DNA from: Eutreptiella sp. 'Long Island Sound 2002'
Taxonomy: Eukaryota > Euglenozoa > Euglenophyceae > Eutreptiales > Eutreptiaceae
Reading direction: 5' to 3'
DNA: 64,000 nucleotides
NCBI GenBank assembly: GCA_964036045.1
Contig: OZ038382.1
Location: forward strand, 152,904,961 to 152,968,960
Positions 48,886-60,880 of the stretch are shown piece after piece. Position numbers and translations under genes: made by a program. The stretch's first letter is position 1; each line of letters starts with the position of its first letter. Under the pieces are notes generated by a model that was not told the origin of the DNA, did not search any database, and saw nothing but the letters and a program-made list of their open reading frames with translations.

Positions 48886-50036
48886 TTGTTCACCTCCCCC
48901 CCCATGGGGGGCTTTTAATTGGGGGGCCGGGGAATGGGGCCCCGCCCCCCTCTAAAAGTAGTCCTTATGCCATTATATACAGTCCGCGCGCCGAAACGAA
49001 ACATACTTCAAAAGTCTACGATGCAGCCCCTCTAAATGACCGCCTCAGAGAGCTGATTCGCATTGTCATATTTGTTTTGATCAATCATGGCTGTTTTGCA
49101 AAGTTAGGACCTTTACAAGGTTTTAACTTCTTTAACACCATCCACTAATTCCATATAACCTAGGGATGCGATTTAAAGGTGCACCAGCAAAGTTGAGGTG
49201 CCGAACAACACTATATATAAGCCGGAGGCCCCAAATCCCAAGAAATCTATTTGCCATATTTTTTATTTGCTGTGCACGCGTGCATTTCGCAGTCGCCGGC
49301 ATTTGCGATCTTTCATTTTGACTGTTCAAAGTGAAATCGGGCTACAGTGCACGAAATTTCGATCTAAGACCTGTTTTATAAATGATTCTCAAAGCTTCGT
49401 CTTGCTGTATAGTTGAAAAACCGCCGTCATTTTGTTTTGGCACCGCTTTTCGATTTGACGGTTTTCAGCGCATACGGCTGCCTTTACAAGCTCAAAAATG
49501 AAAAGAATACCCCCAAATTGACCGAAATTGCCATTCATTTCGTCAAAATCCGATACAATAGCCCCGAGTTATGAATATGTCAATTTTATGCTATTTGCAA
49601 CCTGTGTCGCTAATCTTGCCAAATGCACCCTCCCTGTCTTTGCGCTGCTAGCTTAAACACAAGGCAAAGGAATGTGTTTGCTCTTGTTTGTCACCGCCTG
49701 GCTCCACTTCCGACATAGAAAGGTGACCCGAAAACGGCTAAAAACGTAATAAGGCTTTTCTTTTGATGGTGCTTCGCACCAGCAAAGGAAGAGCCAGACC
49801 AAGCACGAAAGACGAAGGATTCATTTAATCCTACTTTTCCACACCCTCCACAACATATCATGTATCATTGCTTCATTGCAATTTCCTCAACATGCTCATC
49901 GTTGTTTGTTATAAATACTTGATCATGCATGTGCATATTGTGCAATTTGACTTCCACGTCCGACAGATACCTTTCAGAGGCGATCGCAGCCCGCACACTG
50001 CCCTTCCCCATCTCGTGGAGCCCCCCTCCGCTTGTT
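48886..50036. repeat. 1.15-kb repeat, copy A (uninterrupted)
   Basis: It begins TTGTTCACCTCCCCCC and ends CCCCCCTCCGCTTGTT. It aligns along its whole length with 50549-51499 plus 53641-53835. It contains TATATATAAGCC, a GGTGCTTCGCACC mini-hairpin and conserved stretches but no long frame. The position 49834-49838 (CTTTT) is the empty counterpart of the LTR insertion in copy B. Confidence 0.8.
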
Positions 50037-50548
50037 GGTACCGAAGGGCCGGGGGGGTGCTATGTGCCAAATTTAAAATGGCGAAATTTTGTTGCAGAGA
50101 AAATTCGGCGCCATTTTTCAATGAAATTGCGAGTTTTAGCACAAAATACCCAACATTCATGCACAAGAGGCACAGACGGTGGCTAGTGGTTGCCATTGCC
50201 AATGGTTTTTTCCCGCTGTTTATAGTCATTTCTTGAAGGCTACTAAGATGTTTGTTGCTTTTACAGACACTCCGCATTTTGCTGCAGCTGCTTGCAAAGG
50301 GTGTTTCCAAAAATAGCACTTAGAAAAATAGTAAATTTGTGTTCGACCAAATTCTGCCATTCCTAATTTGGCTTCCGAAATCGGTAAAAATTTGGTGTGC
50401 TTGCTAATAATTCTTGGTGCATGACGTATTGTTGGTGTTGCTCAGTTTTGAATAGTAATCAAATATGTGCAATTGTTGGTTTGTGCTCAATTATGAGAGT
50501 TTTGGTTTGTGGTGTTCTAGCCTTAGTTGTTTGTTGATTTTGAATCTG

Positions 50549-51499
50549 TTGTTCACCTCCCCCCCCATGGGGGGCTTTTAATTGGGGGGCCGGGGAATGG
50601 GGCCCCGCCCCCCTCTGAAAGCATTCCTTATGCAATTATATACAATCCGTGCGCTGAAACGAAACATACCTCAAACATGTACGATGCAGCCTCTCTAAAT
50701 GCCCGCCTCAGAGAGCTGATTCGCGCCGTCATATTTGTTTTGAGCAATCATGGCTGTTTCGCAAAGTCAGGACCTTTACAACGATTTAACTTCTTTACCA
50801 GCATCCACTAATTCCATGTAAGCTAGGGATGCGATTTAAAGGTGCACTAGCAAAGTTGAGGTGCCGAACAACACTATATATAAGCCTGAGGCCCCAAATC
50901 GCACGAAATATATTTGCCATATTTTTTATTTGCTGTGCACGCATGCATTTCGCAGTTGCCGGCATTTGCGATATTTCGTTTTGACTATCCAAAGTGAAAT
51001 CGGGCTACAATGCACGAAATTTCGATCTAAGACCAGATTTATAAATGATTCGAAAAGCGTCGTCTTGTTGTACAATTGTAAAAGGCTACATTTTGTTTTA
51101 GCACCGCTTTTTGATTCGCCAGTTTTCAGCGCACACGGCCGCCTTTTTAAGCTCAAAAATGAAAAGAACACCCCCAAATTGACCAAAATTGCCCTTCATT
51201 TCGTCAAAATCCGATACAATAGCCCCGAGTTACGAATATGTCTTTTCTATGCTATTTGCGCCTTCTGTCGCTAATCTTGCCAAATGCACCCTCCCTGTCC
51301 TTGCGCTGCTAGCTTGAACACAAGGCCAAGGAGTGTTTTTGCCTTTGTAGCTCACCGCCCGGCTCCATTTCCGACATAGAAAGGTGAACCGAAAATGGCC
51401 AAAAACGTAATAAGACTTTTCTTTTGATGGTGCTTCGCACCAGCAAAGGAAAAGCCAGACCAAGCACGAAAGACGAAGGATTCATCTAATCCTACTTTT
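50549..51499. repeat. 1.15-kb repeat, copy B, left part
   Basis: It is collinear with 48886 to about 49838, at roughly nine in ten identical bases by eye. It stops exactly at CTTTT where the LTR element begins, and resumes at 53636. Confidence 0.8.
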
Positions 51500-52029
51500 T
51501 GTAATGGGATTGTAATTGGATTGCCAACAGCATGGCAGGATTGTATAATTTGCTGGCACTGGCGGAGGCCAGAGCAGCAAGGAACGAACGCGCGCGCCAG
51601 CAGAAGTCACGCGCAGACAGAGAAGCGTGAGCAGTAGAGTTAGTTGTTTGGATTTTGCTGAGTTTGGCTTTTTATTATTATTATTATTTATTTTTGGCAT
51701 CCCTTTGTTTTGTCCCTTAGCACCAAAGTGGCGATGCTCAACCGGTGGCGAGATCCAGATCGTCGTAGACGACTGACGGGGTTACCGGCGAGTCCCCGTG
51801 CCACAGTGAAGTACTTGAAGAACAGCGAGGGTTCAAGGAATCACGAGAAACACAGTATTGGTGCTATGCAAGGGATGCAAGGGAGTTCAGCCGATGGCAA
51901 ATATTTGGGCGAAATATTTTGAAACCTTTGTGACGGATTTGGAACAAACACTTGGAGTGGACAGTGCAGGATTTAAAGCCAAAGGAGAAAGCGTCGTAAA
52001 AGAGACCCATCAATAGGCACGTTATTACA
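51500..52029 (+). repeat. 5' LTR
   Basis: TGTAATGGGATTG...CACGTTATTACA. It contains an ATT-repeat TATA-like tract near 51671-51692, then CCCTTAG, then a short reading frame from 51734. The same features recur at the same offsets in the 3' LTR. Confidence 0.92.
51734..51922 (+). CDS. LTR-internal ORF (62 aa, basic)
   Basis: An ATG at 51734 opens 62 codons rich in Arg at the start (RWRDPDRRRRL) and Gly/Ser/Met later, ending LGEIF. An identical frame lies in the 3' LTR at 53340-53528. Coding frames inside LTRs are uncommon. It might be a gag N-terminus spliced to the interior, or chance. No homology recognised. Confidence 0.35.
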   Translation: MLNRWRDPDRRRRLTGLPASPRATVKYLKNSEGSRNHEKHSIGAMQGMQGSSADGKYLGEIF

Positions 52030-52095
52030 TTATTACATTATTGCAGGAGATGCAGATGTCAAGCGGTCGCGTGGAGAGATGACAAGATTGCAAGC

Positions 52096-52344
52096 TTGCG
52101 ACAAGAACGAGATCGCCTGCGTAGCGAGCGTGATCAAGTTCGTGACGAGTTGACGCAGCTGAAGGAGCGCTGCAAGTTGGGTAAGCCGCCAAGTTTTCGT
52201 ACAACGCGCAAAAAGACACATCGAGGGAGAAGACACAACAGGGAGTATGAGGAACAGCAGCGCGCAGCGAGTGCGCCTCCGACGCGAGCAATCAACAGTG
52301 TTCGTTTTATGGGAGCAGCCAGTGAAGACGGCAAGAAGAGTTGA
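52096..52344 (+). CDS. Interior ORF of the LTR element: coiled coil plus basic region
   Basis: The frame is open upstream of 52096 as well. It reads LRQERDRLRSERDQVRDELT, a strongly helical, leucine-heptad segment. It is followed by a Lys/Arg/His-rich part and an Ala/Pro-rich end, stop at 52342-52344. A small coiled-coil and RNA-binding-like protein would suit a gag-type packaging role, but this is inference. No Met is obvious at the start of the open frame. Confidence 0.45.
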   Translation: MRQERDRLRSERDQVRDELTQLKERCKLGKPPSFRTTRKKTHRGRRHNREYEEQQRAASAPPTRAINSVRFMGAASEDGKKS

Positions 52345-53105
52345 GGAGCGCTGCCGCAAGTGTGCCTGAGCTGCGCGGGTCATCGTGGACGGGTTGTTTG
52401 TGCGCGCATGCCACAGTATCAGAGCGCGGTGCATGTGGGCGACCAGGACATGTTGGCGCTGGCGCCATGTAGTGATGAGCGGAGCGGACGTGCTGTCCAC
52501 TGAGCGTGCGCAGCCAGAGGACTGTACTGGTCGACGACGTGCTGTAGGGAGCGAGGTGCAGTGTGTCTGTGGATCGAAGATGTACGAGCAGCCTGGTTAC
52601 TGACGAGGAAGTGCGTGAGGGGCGCCAAGCGAACTCAGGGCCGAGATCTGTTGAAGGTGCCGGGCATTACGAGCTGGCAGGATATATCATGCGAGCTGGG
52701 GCTGAAGACTGGATGTTACTGATGGGGACAATCTATTGTTTGCTGGTTGCGGTTACTAATATTAAATTTTGTGGTCCCTTCTCCATGTATTCTTTTTTGC
52801 GTTGGCTTGGGTAGCACAGACAGCACTGCTATTATAGGCACTGCTACTGTGTGAAGGGAGTCGCTCAGCGTGTGAAGGGAGTGCAGCTGCTTCATTGCAG
52901 CTGTTTTTTATAATAGAATTGGCATTGCTGAGGTGTATGAATCCCTTGTGAAGGGAGTGCAGTTGTGCAGTAGTATACTTATTGTTAGCAGTCACTCCTC
53001 TGAGGGTCGTGGCAGAACAAAAGAACCGTTTATACCCTTTGTTTGTCTTATCCTGGCACCCCACTCCGTTCTTGCAGAGTCGTGGTGTTGGGATAGTGAA
53101 GGGAG

Positions 53106-53635
53106 TGTAATGGGATTGTAATTGGATTGCCAACAGCATGGCAGGATTGTATAATTTGCTGGCACTGGCGGAGGCCAGAGCAGCAAGGAACGAACGCGCG
53201 CGCCAGCAGAAGTCACGCGCAGACAGAGAAGCGTGAGCAGTAGAGTTAGTTGTTTGGATTTTGCTGAGTTTGGCTTTTTATTATTATTATTATTTATTTT
53301 TGGCATCCCTTTGTTTTGTCCCTTAGCACCAAAGTGGCGATGCTCAACCGGTGGCGAGATCCAGATCGTCGTAGACGACTGACGGGGTTACCGGCGAGTC
53401 CCCGTGCCACAGTGAAGTACTTGAAGAACAGCGAGGGTTCAAGGAATCACGAGAAACACAGTATTGGTGCTATGCAAGGGATGCAAGGGAGTTCAGCCGA
53501 TGGCAAATATTTGGGCGAAATATTTTGAAACCTTTGTGACGGATTTGGAACAAACACTTGGAGTGGACAGTGCAGGATTTAAAGCCAAAGGAGAAAGCGT
53601 CGTAAAAGAGACCCATCAATAGGCACGTTATTACA
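53106..53635 (+). repeat. 3' LTR
   Basis: Same length and sequence as 51500-52029 by eye, followed by the CTTTT target duplicate. Confidence 0.92.
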
Positions 53636-53835
53636 CTTTTCCACACCCTTCAGAACATATCATGTACCATTGCTTCATTGAAATTTCCTCAACATGCTCA
53701 TCGTTCTTTGTTATGAATACCTCATCATGCACCTGCATATTGTGCAATTTGACTTCCACGCTCAAATACCCTTCAGAGGCGATCGCAGCCCCCACACTGC
53801 CCTTCCCTATCTCGTGGAGCCCCCCTCCGCTTGTT
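53636..53835. repeat. 1.15-kb repeat, copy B, right part
   Basis: It continues copy B from CTTTTCCACACCC to CCGCTTGTT, collinear with 49834-50036. Confidence 0.8.
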
Positions 53836-56800
53836 TGGTTTGGTCAATTAAAATTCATGCATATTCGCGAAAGGCTACTGCTGTCGTTGCCTTGGGATTT
53901 GGACCGACAACTTTACTCACATCAATGCTTAGCCACGCCGCATGTGCATACCAGGAACCGCATGTGTCATACAACCTACGACCTACTTGTGGCCTCAATA
54001 GCACCAAAGCGGCCGAAACCGCCACGCAACAATGAAGAAGCCCGCAAGAAGATTTTTATTTACTGTGCATCGAAAAGGGGCAATCTTTTCGCACGACTAA
54101 GCTGAAGGTGCTAGCGGGTGCAATGCCTTTTCCTAAGCGGGGGTATCTCGAGGAATGGTTGTTCGACTTTTTGTTTGATGACATTCATGGAGCCCACCCC
54201 CGAGAGTCCAATAAGAGTTTGAAGATGTCTTTTGTAGATGTTCATTTGCGGTTGTCAAAGCTAGAACACATTGCTAATTCCACTGTTAGTCAAAGACAAC
54301 CAGTCCAAGCTTGTGTCAAACCTTTTCGTCACCATGCCAAATTTTGTTTGGTTGCACGCTGTCCCATTGCTTTTGAAACTTGTGACATTAATTGATGATT
54401 AGGGTGGTGTCGACACATATTTCGTCCCCTTGAAGGAAAACTGGCCAAAATGTCGGCCCTAGTCCAAAGTAAGAGCAAAAGTCAGCCTTTGCTTCACTTC
54501 TTTTTAGTAAATCTTCATTCCGAATTGGCTCATCATATATGACATGTACAACCATCTGCCTCAAACAATAACCTTCGTTTTCTGCCGAAATAAAGAATTT
54601 TCGGGGTAACGAGCCTCATGAAGCAGGTCGAAAAACAATGTTCCATACACTACGCAATTGCCAATGCCAAACTTGAACTCGTGGACACAAATGAGTAGCC
54701 AACTAATATTGGTAAAAGAGAAACTCGCAGAATACAATACATGTAGGGCACATATTCATTCATGCCGAAAATCAAAGCATGCAATACATTGGGCATCATG
54801 TGTTTCAACAAGCAAGCAAGGTTTCCATTGTGATGGCAATTCAATATTTTTGTGTCTTATTACGTCCCGCATAAAATAATTTATCAAAACATTGAAAGCA
54901 CCTTTTTGTCAAAAGATGAATACAAAATTCAGAAGGGTAACAAAGTATTAAAGTTTGCTTTGGCATGTACTTACACTAATTCAACAATGAAATAAGTTGT
55001 TGCCGTAAGGCTACAAAAATATTCATTAGTGCACGTACAATCTACACTACAAGTAAAAAAAGCCCGGTGTGTCATACTCTTTTTGATTTTCAAAATTTGC
55101 CACTATCACCACTCGGCGTTCGCATGAAAGGTTGGTTGAGGACAACGGGAAAGGGCAAAGGGGTCTATGAGAAGCGAGGACAGGGTCTAATGGCCTCCTT
55201 TGCCGAAATGCAGCAGTTTTGCAAAGAACAACAAAAATGTCCCACAATGACCCATGCAACATATGCAAATGTCATAATGGCTTGGGATAAGCAACACAAC
55301 GCACCCTTTTGTGTCCGTATGTTGGGTGTTCCCTTGCACATCGTCAAAGAATGCAAGCCAGCAACGCAAAGAAACACTTATCGTCGTCCAATTCTTTTCC
55401 AAATGTCAATCATAATTCAACCCGCAACGCCGGGACCGAGCATTGCTACCCTCTTGTAAACATGAAGAATAAGTAGATGAATTGCGTGTTGCATGCGCAT
55501 GTTTAAAAAAACGTAGAAGATGTTCCAGTCTCAATATTGCTTGCCACTGGTTTGTTAGTCACAATCCGTTTTTCTTGAACGCTAAAATGGAGCATACCAA
55601 GTATGATACTTTCATGCAATACATGACAACACATTTGCCCAACAACCTGCTTCTGGGACGCGGCGACTTGATTTTAGTAACACTAAGATGTGAGTTCCTG
55701 CCTTTGCAAGTTGAAATACTTTCCAAAAAATCCAATATTTGTGCTCTTGCAGGTTGTAAACCGGAATATCCAGAAAATTAAGATCTCCACCCTGAGCGAT
55801 GTCAATGGGAGCAAAGAAAAAAAGAATCATGTTGACATGAGACTGATGGGGCTGCAGTAACAATAACAGAGGTTGAACACTCTATTTACACGCGCAATGG
55901 TTTTGCACTCTTCATGATGGTTTGGAACACGTTTGGACTTGTTTACCAGTGTGTTCCCTTGCTTGGAGATAAGTGTATTGCTTAGGCGGCTCAAGTTGCA
56001 TGGTCAAAATTACCCTAAATGCACCCAATCGGGACCATGCAAAGAAATAGTTTTTCACAGGCTCTGTTTTTTGAAAACAGAATATTAGTCCAAAGAAAGT
56101 ATCTTTCTTACCATTTCTGCCTTTTGGTGCCTCTTTTCGGACAGCCGAAAACAAAAAAAAACTTAATATTTCAGTGAAAAATGATGTTTTTTTAGCGGAA
56201 ATTAACCAATAAATGCATTTGGTGTTCCCCTTGTTTGTGGGCTGAACATGGTCTGCAGAAGGAATGATTGCAGAATCAATCTGTGCCCTTCACGTTCATG
56301 GCAACATGAAACAAGGCATTATTGATCAAATTTTATGCGCGGGGCCCCGCGCAATCAAGACCAAAGAACATTAAAACTGAAGCATGGAGGATTGAATATC
56401 AGTGCAAAGCATATGCAACATGTGGTTCAGGGGCTGCCCCATGCGCGAGGCCTTGCGCGTAACTTAATAAACCACAAACCTCAACCAATTTTTTTTCCTG
56501 TGGAAAGACAGCTTCAGGGTCAAGTGGTCTTGCCACCCACCCCAGGGTTTTATTTTTGATTCGCACTGCCCGAAAAAAGAGTTATAGGTTGACACTTTCA
56601 AGTTTTGCGACTGCATTGCAGTCCCCTTGCGCGAGCCCTCGAGCAAAAAAAGCCCAGGAAATATTTTTTTGTACCATTCTGAAGGGTTCTAATCCGATAG
56701 CGCTCGTGCACAAACTTCACTGAAGCAACTGGTCACAAGGTGTACCTAAATTGTCATTGAGTCGTTCAAATCTCCCAGAAGTCGGCACCCCCGGAGGCGG

Positions 56801-57430
56801 AAAAACTCTTCTTGGGCTTGGTTAGCCCCTGCGCTTGGCAGACTGCTTCCCCCAAGGCACCTTCTTTACTTTGATTCATAGTCAACAACGGGAAGACCAA
56901 TTTTTTTTGGCATTCTTGCATTTTACTCTCTACAAAATCAATTTTTGTGGACCAAAAACACGCTCAAAAAAGTACCACGCATGGCGAACTTGTATTTTCT
57001 TTGCACAATTTACTCTGGTTTATAGTCAACAACGGGAGTAGCAAATTTTTCTTCAGCCAAAGCTACAAGGGTGGTCCCTGTCCAGCTCAGCGTCCTCTGT
57101 TGAGTGGACATGCGTCATTTGCCACCAGCGATATTCTTTGTTTTGCTTGATACTCTGCATAGTTTTCGGCAGGTGTCCATCATCAACAATGCTGAAGGAT
57201 GCACCCTGTGTAACACCTCCGATGTATTTGCTCCTTTTGTTAGGCAGGCAACAACATTACAAATGATTTTTTGCATCATCAATTAGATTTGCAAGGCTGG
57301 TTTGGAGCGCTGAATGTCCGCCCGCGTAAACATATGGTACCATGTGATCAAGTCAAGGGTGCCTATAATGTGACTCCAATGTAGGTGCCTGCTTGATTCA
57401 TAAATTCTACCATCATTACTTGGCTTTGCA
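53836..57430. other. AT-richer stretch with small unassigned ORFs
   Basis: Three frames look somewhat protein-like: 54108-54395 (95 codons), 55067-55459 (about 130 codons) and 55482-55781. None has a recognisable motif, and only short non-coding sequence separates them. They may be remnants of one decayed element. Two GC-rich palindromes sit inside (listed separately). A block near 55985-56150 is distantly inverted relative to 57540-57680 (both contain GCAACTTGAGCCGCC or its complement). Confidence 0.3.
56336..56353. repeat. Perfect palindrome TGCGCGGGGCCCCGCGCA
   Basis: An 18-bp perfect palindrome in an AT-rich setting. Related imperfect copies at 56443-56458 and 62631-62646 share GCGCGAGGC. 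Confidence 0.8.
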
Positions 57431-57486
57431 GGGGCAATGGACTGCTCCTTGCGCGAGGCCTCGCGCAAGGAACAGTCCATTGCCCC
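57431..57486. repeat. 56-bp palindrome with no loop
   Basis: The arms are 57431-57458 and 57459-57486. They pair at 27 of 28 positions and meet at GCGCGAGG|CCTCGCGC. A second perfect palindrome, CCAAAAAATG|CATTTTTTGG, overlaps its right end (57485-57504). Confidence 0.9.
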
Positions 57487-58304
57487 AAAAAATGCATTTT
57501 TTGGACCCATCCGGACCAAAAAAGAACCAAAATTCCTGACATAGGAGGTCTTATGGTGTTCCAGAAATGGCTAGATTTTTTGCAAGCCAAAAAATAGTTT
57601 TTTTCGGTGTTTTTGAGGCCGTGTATTTCGGGCACTTTCTGTCGTTTTATACCATGCAACTTGAGCCGCCTCAGTATTGCTCATTGTACCTTTGGCTACT
57701 TATAACAAAATACGGGAAATGCAGATCTCTAGCATACTGCAACTTGGAAAAAAATCAAATATCACAAATGGATTCCGCATAAAGAAGAATAGGTAGAAAA
57801 ACATCAAGAATCAGTGTTTTTTGTCATCAAAGTTCATGACAGAGCAACTTAGTAGGAACTGCCCATCTCTAGGTCAGATCTCGTCACGCGCCCACACACC
57901 CAAAAACACCATTTTGGGGCAACATTGGTGAAATACAATATCATAGTCAAAGCGACCGGAGTTTCATGCCGAGTTCAAATATGTGGTTAAAAGCTAGTCA
58001 TATGCAAACTCCAAAATACCGTCGCCTGTGGATCATTTTTGGTAGGAAAAATTGTATTTTAATGCCTAGGGGTAAGCTTTAGTTGTCTTAAAGATGCCTA
58101 GAGGCATGCAACATTTTTGTCTTAATAATGGCCTAACCAAAATCGATACAATGCATTTTGACCTATAAAACGAAACACTAATCATTGCATGTTGTGAAGA
58201 GCCCTGACCCTTCAACTATTTTGACGTTATTCTCTTGTTCTAGATCGACTTAGGCACTCTTTGGTTTAAAGCCTATACATTTTTCTATGTTTTTCCATGA
58301 ATGC

Positions 58305-58400
58305 TTATCTATCCTAGTGGTGTGCACCCTAATGGGCTGTGGTACTTCTTTTTGAGATGTGCTGGGTTCAATACCCAGTCAGCCTAGCTAATTAGGATGA
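58305..58400 (+). mobile_element. tRNA-like (SINE-type) segment
   Basis: CTGGGTTCAATACCCAG at 58362-58378 is a perfect T-arm with the B-box GGTTCAATACC. CCTAGTGG about 50 bases upstream resembles an A-box. The remaining cloverleaf does not fold, so this is a tRNA-derived repeat, not a functional tRNA. Confidence 0.4.
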
Positions 58401-58820
58401 TCCCATGTGACATGGCAGTGACCTCATCGCCACATGCCATGCCACCTCATGACCTATGGGACCCAAAACAAAAGACTGCACATCACAGAATAGCCCTATC
58501 AAAGAGAGTGTGCCCATGAGGCAGCTTCCTATTTAGATCGGATGGTTTTCTAATTATCTTTTCTAATGTGTAGCCAGTGTCAGATGGTTTGTGGTAAATA
58601 TATTGTATATCTCTTCCTTTGTGACTGCAGCCCTTCATGTGTGGTGTGTAAGATCTTGCTTGTGCCGTATTTAGACTATGGAGTTGGATTTCATTTTATT
58701 TTTCAAAGCACAAACAAAACAAGAGAAGCAAGTGCATGCAGCAAGCAGCAAGATACAAGCAAGACCATCACAATAACAGACATATCAACAATTTCATCAG
58801 TGAAAGCTGAGTGAACTTTT

Positions 58821-58836
58821 TGGGAGCAGAGGCAAC
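58821..58836 (+). other. Candidate retroelement primer-binding site
   Basis: TGGGAGCAGAGG matches 11 of 12 bases of the sequence complementary to the 3' end of eukaryotic initiator tRNA-Met (TGGTAGCAGAGG). It stands about 82 bases before gag-like sequence, as expected just downstream of a 5' LTR. The LTR itself, perhaps about 58.2-58.8 kb, cannot be delimited because no second copy is in the window. Confidence 0.45.
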
Positions 58837-58917
58837 CACTCTTTGCGTACCTGCAACCCTATGCAGTACAACTAGTACACCACGATTGATCACTCTTGAA
58901 GGACAGAAGAATGTACA

Positions 58918-60880
58918 ATGGAGACCAAGGACACCGCGGAGGCGACAGCACCCTTAGTGGCACCGGCCGAGCCGGCGCCGAAGCCCAAATGTGTTGGTGA
59001 ACCTGATCGTGAAAACACTGTACCCTGAGTGCACTTAAGTGGGCTGAAAGAGGATTGGCTTGACATCTTGGGAGTTGCCTTCAGTGAATTGCGTGTGGGG
59101 ACACCTGAAGGCAAGGGAAGGGAGAAGGAGCCACGGAAAGGACGAGCCAAAGACGACCGCGATGGCCAGCATGGACGGACAGATGAATCACCCTCCGGCG
59201 AGAAGCCCTCTGAGAGTGCGCCAAGTGCGTTACAATACCCTGCAGCCTCCTCTCCTACACCCAGTACACTTCCAGCTACACACGTAGCTGCATCCTCACC
59301 TACAACCACTCCACGTGTGGTTGAGGTTACAGGCCCTACGGGCACGCCTCACCCCCCCCCATGGAGTGGAATCACTCGCTACAGCCCCGGCTATGGCACA
59401 TCCAGTCGGCAAACCTGTGGCATCTAGCTATTCTTACGTTGGTATTCATGAGCTGACCCAATGTTACGACCCTGATACATTTCATGCAGCCCGTATTGGC
59501 ATGCTCCTTCCTATGACGCCTGCCTACACCATGCCAAAGCATGGCTTGACTTCGCTGAGCGGCCTACGAGGCCCTGAGTCTTGTAGACGAAGGAACAGGG
59601 GGTCTCAAAGATCCTCTGCTAGGTCTTAGACCCGCTTTGAGATCTGTGAATCTCTCTGTGGTGCCACTGCTAACTTGGTTGGAGACCGCACTCAAGAAAT
59701 CAAGGCCAAACTGGAGCCCCTGATACCACCAAAAGGGTCACCTCTGACCGTGGAAGCTTTACCTCATGGAGAACAGGCCAATCACCTGGTTGCTGGTTTG
59801 ACTCATACCCTTTTTGGTGTGAGAAGTGGGCCGATGACAACCCCCGCGGCTATTCCCAGGAGCCCCTTCGTGCCAAGGACAGCACGACCGCCCTACAGCC
59901 ATGTAGAGAACTCCACATGCGCTCAGCCGGACAAGCTAGGGCGAACAACCCTGAGGGCTATGGTGCACGTCGAGCCCTATGGCTCGAGTGACCTGGGTGG
60001 TAACCTCTCGGACCATGAGATGCCATCCTTGTTGTTGGCTGCACACTCTAAGAACCACAACCCCGATTACCCCGAGAACCCGAGCGGCAAGAAGAAGAAG
60101 AAGAACAGGAGGAGCCGGCGCCAAGAGAGACGTCGCTCCAAGGAGGCCAAGTCTATTGCCACGTGCAAGATTGTCGTGAACCTGCCCGACTTCATGGGGA
60201 AAGACCTCAGCGACTTCGCTAAGAGTTTTTGTCAGTTCCTGAGGATAACCATCCAGACCCGCGCCAGTGGGAGGGTACCTGCTCTTGCAGTGTTGCAAGA
60301 CTAAGTACTTGGAGAAGCAAAAAAAGCAAGTCTTGACAAAGTGTGCCACGTTCGCCGACCGTTGGTTGCCCTTGAAAGGCACCATGCCTCGCATGAGATG
60401 GCCCTATCCATCCAGACCGAGATCTAGAACCTAGTAATTTTGCCCAACAACCCCAAAGCTGCGCGTATCTTTGAACTATTGGCCGACTTGGACCATTGGG
60501 TGGGGTGATTGACTCCCGGAACTTACGGCAGCGACGAGTTGCTTTTGTGTTTTTCAGCAAAGATCCCTCGAGAAGTCTGGGATGACGGTCGGGCAACGGC
60601 GCAAACTTCCTTACATTGACAATGCGCCTGCGCAAGGAGTTGGACCTGGAGAAAAACGTGGTAGCGGCATCTGGAATATTCCGTGATGTTTGCTCTGCAG
60701 AACCGCCGTTGTGGAAAGGGCCAAAACAAAGGGATGAGTGCGCGCGCTTGGTGTTTACTTTTTTCTTGTCACTATGCAAAAACGAACGAAAGCGTTGCCG
60801 CGTCCAAAATGCAATCACGTCAGAGGAAAAGAGATGGGCGGACGTTTTAAGGAGGAGACTTGGTGCCTTTATTTATTGAT
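58918..60880 (+). pseudogene. Decayed copia-type gag region
   Basis: Coding-like pieces follow each other in changing frames with stops. The first is 58918-59028, starting METKD and rich in Ala/Pro/Lys. Next come 59029-59427 and 59315-59629. The best preserved piece is about 59640-60304, with a Lys/Arg tract and MGKDLSDFAKSFCQFLRITI. Finally 60290-60600 contains KYLEKQ, VTKCATFAD-like, NLVILPNNPKAARI and ELLADLDHWVG in two frames. From memory these words belong to a gag family predicted in dinoflagellate genomes; unsearched. At least four frame breaks or stops make it non-functional. Confidence 0.6.

Larger units (their letters stand above)
51500..53635 (+). mobile_element. Complete non-autonomous LTR retrotransposon
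   Basis: Two 530-bp LTRs, identical as far as I can read, flank a 1,076-bp interior. The LTRs start TGTAAT and end ATTACA. CTTTT is duplicated at 51495-51499 and 53636-53640. The interior before the 3' LTR ends in a purine-rich GTGAAGGGAG, a plausible polypurine tract. No protease, reverse transcriptase, RNase H or integrase can fit, so it must be mobilised by another element. LTR identity implies recent insertion. Confidence 0.92.

Noticed and set aside
58362-58378. A functional tRNA gene
   Set aside because: Only the T-arm is perfect; acceptor, D and anticodon arms do not pair.
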